NCBI GenBank assembly: GCA_029339505.1
Contig: JAQISU010000192.1
Span: forward strand, 634,001 to 698,000
Length of the DNA stretch: 64,000 bases
Direction of reading: 5' to 3'
Origin: Unio delphinus
Lineage: Eukaryota; Mollusca; Bivalvia; Unionida; Unionidae
Both the position numbers and the translations under genes were made by a program. Shown here in pieces: positions 25,001-33,586 of the stretch. The first letter of the stretch is position 1; each line of letters starts with the position of its first letter. The notes below the pieces were generated by a model that was not told the DNA's origin, searched no databases, and saw only the letters and a list, made by a program, of their open reading frames with translations.

Positions 25001-28000
25001 TGATTTGCTCTCTATTATGGTTGAATGCAAAGCAAGTAGCATGTTAATTCAGGTAACCAGACTAGTTATTGATTCATATCCACATACAAACAAGATTCCT
25101 TTTATGTAAAAGAAATGAAACATTTAGTTTGTGAAATATCCATCAATATTGAAAGTAATGTTTTGTATTGTTCTATTATTAAAAGATTGATGGCATAATT
25201 TCATTGGAAGTAATAGTAAAAAGCTCATCTCAGTCATGAGGAAATCTACAAAATCATAAACTAATTTACCTTTAATAAAATGCGTCTGTGAACCAGAATT
25301 TTATTTCAAGTATTCAGCTTGCTTGGATGTCTTCATTGATAACATTTGTGAATGAATATAATTTAAGGTAGTTTAATTCACGTTCATCAAAAATACATAC
25401 ATGTTAACCATTACACTTTGGGCATAATCATTACGCTTCTTTCCCCACTAAATTACACATGATTTGTTAACATATATGGATTACGCTTTTTCAGTATATC
25501 CACCTTCCCCAAAAAATCAATTATTTGTTTTCTCATTTTTATTAACATTCCATTAATCCCACAGACTGTATTTTAGAAAAGACTGCGTCTACATAACTAC
25601 AAAACAAGAGTATGCTTTGTTCACGCAAGTCCACTTTCCAAATAATATCATGTTCTATTTATAGCAACAATCCTATACCAAAAGCATCCTGATTCTACTT
25701 TCAAACTTTTAACTTCATAATCTATTTATAGCAGCTGTATGGTTTTCTAATTTTAATCTTTACCCACAGATTCTTTGTTCTAATTCATATTTAGTGCAGA
25801 ACCAGTCTAAATCTATTTGGCGCTAAAAAGTATATTTTATTTTAGTCATTGCGTATATGAGAGCAAAATTATATCATTTCAAATATCACCTTTCACACAG
25901 GTGGATTAAGAAAAAGGAAAAATAAAGAAAACAAAAAATAACAGAAGCCGTCAAATATGAAGACATGAGGGCAGCATCATGTGACGTCTATTACAGGCCA
26001 TGTGGAAAGAATTTTTTAATATTTGGTGCTAAAGTCTTCAGATGGACTTTAGTTGATGTGTGTGTAAAGCTAAAAGTGCTGCACATGAAAACTTGAAGCA
26101 GTAAATAATATGTTAAAATATGAGACGGGCAAATAAATCATTGTCTTTTGAAATTTTAGCATCATGATAATGTTATATGTGGATTATACTTTTTCTGCCT
26201 GGATTCCTTTTTTTTTACCACTTGGATTACTATTTTTCCTTGTCAGGTGTTGGCATGTATGAAAATATAATCGTATTTGAATGGTCATTTTGAAATGAGT
26301 TGACCTGACACTCAGCCAGGGCCACTAGCTCTTACACAAATTAGATTTGATTGCCTTTTAACTTTCATTTATTGGTAATACGAGCAGGTCAGCTTTTAAA
26401 TCATTGCAGCATTAAAATAAATCAGGTATAAAACACCATTAGCACTTAATTAGGTTCTCTCAGAAATGCTCACAGACATAGCTGTTATGGTAGATTAACA
26501 TATTTCACATTTGAATTAAACTGGGCATATTGTATTTATAATCATGGCACTTAAAAAAACTAAAAGATAGAATATATTAATTTTACTTGATTAAAACCCG
26601 ACTGCTTTAATTGGTATTTAGTTATAAAATTACTGCCTAATCTAGGCATTTGTGATTATTTTCATTGATCAAAATTACGTTGCATACTGTTAGTTACTGT
26701 GCACCAAAAATGTTGTTTCTAACAAAATTCATGACTTCTTATTAAAAGTTGATAATTTCATAATGTTTATTCATCTCTTCGAGTCATATCAACTGTTTTT
26801 AACAATAATATGAGCAATTATCAAGATTTTGCTTACCAGGTTTTATCAATTTTATTAATATTAAACAAAAAAATAGGGGTCGATTTTGGGGGGTACTTTC
26901 TATTTTAAAAAAATGAGATCCTTGATTGACCCTGCATTATAAGTGGGTTTGCGAGTTATCAGGATGTGAGTTTTAGAGGTAGTGGTGTAATTTGGGATCA
27001 GGCATATATAGCATTTTATCTCTAGAAAATGCCAAAAGAATTTTGTCCCTTATTTGATCAACATGAAGAAAATTGCAATTATGTTTGGCAAATGAAATGT
27101 TATAGCTTTATTTTAATGAAAACGGTGGTGGTTAGTGCCTAGAAATTTGTTTCAACATTATTAAATCTGCAACTTTTAATAAGTAAGAAATTGTATATTT
27201 CATTAATTTTTCATTTCCCAAAAGTCTCAGTGCACCAAAATGTTGCTGTTCAATGAAAGTTTTGATAATTGAAAAAGTTGGTTATGATTACATTTTAAGA
27301 AATGAATACCAGTTAAATGAGTTTTGTTAAGTGATATTTCTGTTTTAGTTTAATCTTTTAATTTGCTCTCCATTTCTGTTTTAGTTTTTATCTTTTAATT
27401 CACTCTCCATGTAATCATCATAGATGTTCTCTCGTATTCAAATGTGAAAGGTATCAATCTGTGTATGCAAATGTTTCTGTAAGAACCTTTTAAAGTGCTG
27501 ACCATGTTTAAGTCATTGACTTATAAAAGTGTTTCTTGTATTGCTACAGTCAATTAAAAGTAAACATGATTCGCATGATCATGTAATTATATCTTTTGTA
27601 TTAAATGAAATAAAGGAAGTGGAATGAGAAAAAAGAAATTTAAACACATGCAAATCTGAGCTTTGTTTCATGTATGCAGTTTGATATGGAGAAGTGAGTT
27701 CCAGAGTTTGTTGTGAACTTTAAATTCACGAATTGTCATTCACACATTTTCTCGAGGATCAGCAGAAATTTGTTCATTGTTTTATTGTTCTATTAGAACT
27801 AAAATTAGAAGATCAATTTTCGATAACAAAGGGGCTTGTTTCACAAAATATATTATCATTGTTTTGTAAAGATGTAATCTTTTTTTGTTGTGAATGAACA
27901 TTACCACTTGAATATATCCACATTAAAATGCCAAAAGCAGTGACATTATACATGTATATGTTTTGAAAGGTACATAGAATGTGATGGTTTTGAAATCTCT

Positions 28001-31000
28001 AAGAGTAATGGTTGTAACAATCTTTCATAAACTGGTTATCATGAAAATTATGGTAATTTATACCAAAGAATGGGCAGGTTCATTTTTTTGGTGATACTTA
28101 TTCCCAATGTGATTATAAAATTCAACCATAAAATTGCCCGTGTACCCTCCCTGATTCTCCGTACTGTTGATGTCCAGCATGGATGGCATCCCCATAATTT
28201 GGCAACTTGCATCCTTGCTATGTTTTTGGATTTATCAACCAGCATAATTAGGGATTAGGAATCATAATTACCAAATTTTCAGTTATATCACAATGATGTT
28301 TGCAATGTGATCGTTTATAATTATGTCTAGCATCAGGTCATCATGATGTCATATTATCCTGACACCAGGCCAACCAGTCATATCACTAACCAAGCAAGGC
28401 AGCTGCTAGTACTATTTTTTTAATAAATCTTTGCTATGACTTGGCCAGGGTACAACCTTTATGATAGTATGGGTAAAGTGATAGGTACAACCAATCTGAT
28501 CACATTGATGGCATCATCTATTTGCGTTTAGTCACATTTCATGGACATTGTCACATATACTCTTAGGAAACGTTATCATAATATGTATTACCTATGCACA
28601 CCTGTTCTTCCCATCAATCTAGGTCAAGCTTGCCACAATGTCCTGCTGATTCTGTCTCTTATAGGTGTCAAAACACTCGGTCTACTTGATAGAAGTATTA
28701 GTTATGGTCATTATAACTAATTTTGCCATGGCTCAGTGTCTATGCTAGTTGTTAGCATCATTTAAGATCATACATAATGCAACATTGTGCTAAAGATTCC
28801 ATGGAATTTTTATTGGGATTTTAATAAATAATGGAACAGGATGTTTTACTACTGGATTGTTTTTTTTCTTGGACTGTTATATCAATAAGTGATATAGACT
28901 GTATGGCATATAATTACCAAATACATCTATTTACAGGCATGCAGGGTAACATCAAGGTTTTGAAGTATGCCCTTGCGCACGAGTTGGTATATAGGGACCC
29001 AGCTGTACAGTTAGACCGCATCAGCAAACCTGTAGAGCCATACAGGAAGGTAATTTTACATTTTAGTTCCATATTTAGAGGTGAAATAATGCATGTATGT
29101 ATCTATGCTTGATAATTTTACTCTTTTCATATTTGTATTGATACTAACTGTGAATCAATATATACACGTTATATGTACAGTAATTTAATCAAATTCATAC
29201 ATCATAGTGTCACTAGGGACCATTGCATGAGTTGTGGCTTAGGTTTGTTGTCTCATGGGCCACTGCATGAGACATGGCTAAGGAGATCAGTAAAATCTCA
29301 GATACAACACAAGTTCCAGAGACTGTCATTGGTTTTGGAATTTAGCCTGACTTTCATATAAATCAGCTCTATCCAGACAGATACCCTGTATTTATTTAAA
29401 ACAAATTATTTTACTAAAGTATGGGAACAGAATTCAGTTTATCATGTACACTTCTAAGCAAGCATACAAGAAGGCAGCCCTGTGTCAGTAAGTTCATGTG
29501 CTGCATCTCATGTTTTGATGAATTGCTCATGAATCTACCTCTGCCCACTACACTGTGACACATGGGATAAGTCGCAATAGTAAATTGCATCACATGGGAT
29601 CAGTGGCAACATGAAATTGTATTACATGGGATCAGTGGCAATAGTAAATTGCATCACATGGGATCAGTGGCAACAGGAACTTGTATTACATGGGATCCAT
29701 GGTGATAGTAAATTGCATCACATGGGATCAGTGGCAACAGGAAATTTATCACATGGGATCAGTGGCGATTGTAAATTGCATAACAATGTCAGGATTATCT
29801 ATAAAATAATGAATTAATCACAAAATAACAAGACAATATAATATTCTTAAAATACTCTTAGTCTTTTATAATACATTCGAGTTTTTCTTCTCAACGCTTT
29901 TTTTTTTAAAAATTGGGAGAATCTTGGTGATGTTATTTTACACTTTTTGACTTACGAGTAAAAAATACTGTACTTTAAAAAACTACTGTTATATGTGGGT
30001 ACAGTGTGGACATACATATTCATCATAAATTTTTTTAATGTAACTACCAATCCTACTATGACAGTCATTAGGTGTAAATAGTCAGAAGTAATAAAGACAT
30101 CAAAGGATACAGACTTTAATGTGTTACCATTATCTACAAAAAAAAGAAGGGGGGGTCCTGAGTGGTCTAAAGCGCTCTCTGTTATGGATCACTACCGTCT
30201 CACCTCTGTCTGCGTTGGTTTGAGTCTAAGATTCAGCTAATGTAGTTATGTGAGAAAGCTTGCCAGTAGCTTCTCGTGGGTCAGCGGTTCTTTCCAGGGG
30301 TTTTCCCGGGTTCTTCCTCCACCAATAATACTGATTGTCATGTATAGCCTATCGTGTGCTGAGGCGTTAAACCCTAAAAACAAACAAACTAACCAATAAA
30401 AAAGAAAAGTAAATAGGTAAAGATAAATATTAAAAAAAGCAAAATCTAAAGATTAATTAATTATGGGACAGATTGTAGAAAAAATAATGCTGTTTTACAT
30501 AGAATGGCAAATATTCCATCAATAAAATATTTAACATACTAAATAGCAGCTACCTGTGGCAAAAGCCCAAACAGACTTTGGTACACAGGTGACCTCTGAA
30601 TACAGCTTCACCATTCAAATTTTGTTTACATGTTTGTTTGTTTGATTAGAATTTTTAACGCAGCTTTAACAATTTTTCAGTCATATCACTACGATGTCTG
30701 TAGTGAGGCAGTTTATAGTGATGTCTAGCACTGAGACATCATGCTGCAGACATGTAGCATGATGTCTCACCCAGTCACATTATCCTGACACCGGGCCGAC
30801 CAGTCCTAACACTAACCTCTTTATGCTGAGCGTCAAGCAAGGCAGCTGTTAGTACCATTTTTGTAAGTCTTTGATATGACTTGGCCGGGGATCAAACCGA
30901 TGACTCCCTGCTTCCGGGGCGGATGCTCTAACCACTAGGCCACCGGAGCGGTTGTCAAAATTTTGTTTACAAACAAATACCATCTACTGAATATTATTTT

Positions 31001-33502
31001 TTATTATTATTATTATTATTACTAAATGTGTTACTATAATTGTTTGTTTCAAACTGGCACACTTTCCTTTTCCAAGAATTAATCATATAATCTATATTTC
31101 ATAAATTCTTATAGAAGTTTTCTAATTTATAGATTTCTTAATGTTTTCCCTCAGTCTTTTCTTTACATAGAGAAAATTTTTGCTTATATTTATGGTAAGG
31201 AGGTAGTTATTTCAACTTTTTGCTTGTACATGTATATTGCAGCTTGAGTTGGCTGTCTTCACAGTAACAAGCCAAAGCTAAATATAAAACACTTAAAGCC
31301 AATGAATGACAAGTCATCGTGGTGTAAAGGCTTGGAATATCTTTTAAGCTGAAACACTGTACCATTTCAATTATGTATTTACAATATTTTGTTCAGTTTT
31401 TGCAGAATCTGAAATCGCGTTATTTGAAATAATTTAACCAGCCAAATATCATTTATGAAATGGTGACTGTAGTTTTGTCCATTGTCTATTCTGGGATTAT
31501 AAATAGTGACCTAATGATTAAATCCATATTTTCATCTCCAACTTGGATGAAGGTCTGGTATGTACATTGTTTTGACTTTGTTTTGCTGACGCCACACTGC
31601 ATTTGGCATTAGCGTTATCCAGACTTTCCTTCCAATTGTAATACTGTCTGTTAGGGACATTAATTACAGTATCTCACAGAAACAGTGTTCAGCTGTAAGT
31701 TTGCATTATAAAAGCAAACACGTACCATAAAAAGAGCTTACTACCATCCTGTCTTACAGACTAAAGAACATGAATGGAAATTGTTAAATAGGTGAAATTT
31801 GAGAAAGTAATGCAAATTCAGGGTAAAATTAGCTGTATGTTAATTGTTTCTGATGAATACATTTAGTATTGTCATTACTGTTCACATCACCTTCTTGTCT
31901 TTACAATAGAGGCTATCACATAAGAATAATGATTCATCTTGGGTATGAGTAATTACCTTGATATACCCAAACAACGAATTTCTAAGCAATATTGTAGCCT
32001 TATAGCAATTCTTAAAATCCAGTGGAAAGGATAGCCAAATTATAGTTACACCATTAGATTGACATGTGTATAGCAATATAACGGAATATAATTCATGTTA
32101 CATGGCATGTATTTACCTAAAAGTGGAAAGGATAGCCAAATTATAGTTACACCATTAGTTGACTTGAATATAGCAATATAACGGAATATAAGTCATGTTA
32201 CATGGCATGTATTTACCTATACATAGCCTTTCATGAGAAAACTAAATTCTTTAATGTTTTTATCTGTATGCTAGAGTGATCAATAAAAACAGTAAGAAAT
32301 TGCTGCTGGTTAGAAAACATATGACCATCATCTGTTGAAAGGAAATGACATTTTAATACATTACTGTTATACATAAAGTTTCATGGGGGAGGGGGGAAAT
32401 GGAAATCACAACCGAGACAAGGTATGCTTTGGTGTGAAATGTTTCCAGGAAAACAGAAAATTTTAGAATGTTGAATTAATTATAATAAATATGGTAAAAG
32501 AAAATATTATTTTTGTAGTTATGTATAAATTGTAATAATAAAAATCTTCCATTGAATATTGACATACCACTGTATATTGATAATAGCAAAGTGTAAATTA
32601 ATATTGCAGTAACTATTCTAAAATTACTACTGATACAGCTGGAAACTTTGAGCCATATTGTTTATCACATACTCATTAGCCCCATCCAAATTAGGGCTTA
32701 ATTACTGAATAAAAACATTAGTCATATCATCTTTTTTCATGGTGTGCATCTTTACATCTTTATCTTTGTTTCACTTATGTTTTCAATGATGGTGTTAGCC
32801 ACAGTTTTTTATATTTACATATATTCTTATTGGCAGGTTTAAATAAATGCTGTGGTCATGACATTATTTTAAAATAATATCTTGAGAATCCTATTTTTGT
32901 GAGACTGCATAGTACAATTAAAAACTACAGGATAGTGTAAGGTTTCCTGGACTCATCTATAGAGAGAATTTTAACAAATATACTGTAAATTTTCATATTC
33001 CTAGTGTCCGTTTGTGGGATTCTGCAAAAAGATATTTAATTTCCTTTTGTACTTAACTTAAATTCATTGCTGGGAAATGAATTCATTTTATCTTCATGGC
33101 TGTCTTATTGTTTGAATAGTTAGAAAAGTTTGTTTGTAACAACTACAGCATCTTAAATTTGATTACCTTACTGTGAGAACAGATATCTAATAACAAAATT
33201 ACTTTCAGACGGAAGTAGACTTTGGCCCACCACGAAAGACCAGGCAAGTGAAAATTGCAGAAGCACTGGAGGCAACTAGGACAAGGTTAACTACAGAAGA
33301 GGCAGGTCTAGCGGATGTGTTGGCAGAACAGAAAACAAAGTACAAGGGGAGATTCACAGAGGCAGAAAACCTGCTGCATGAGGTGAACTGTTTGTGTCAT
33401 AGAAAATATAAGGCCCAACTTCTGTATTGTAGACTATCCTGGACTATCTTTGTATTAACCATTTACTGTGAGAGAAGAGAGTGAAAAAGTGAGAGACATG
33501 GG

Positions 33503-33586
<84 letters not shown>

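Noticed and set aside
30640..30958. tRNA gene at the minus-strand head (A and B boxes)
   Set aside because: The acceptor stem is not completed and the same head recurs with a long shared body, so it is a SINE.
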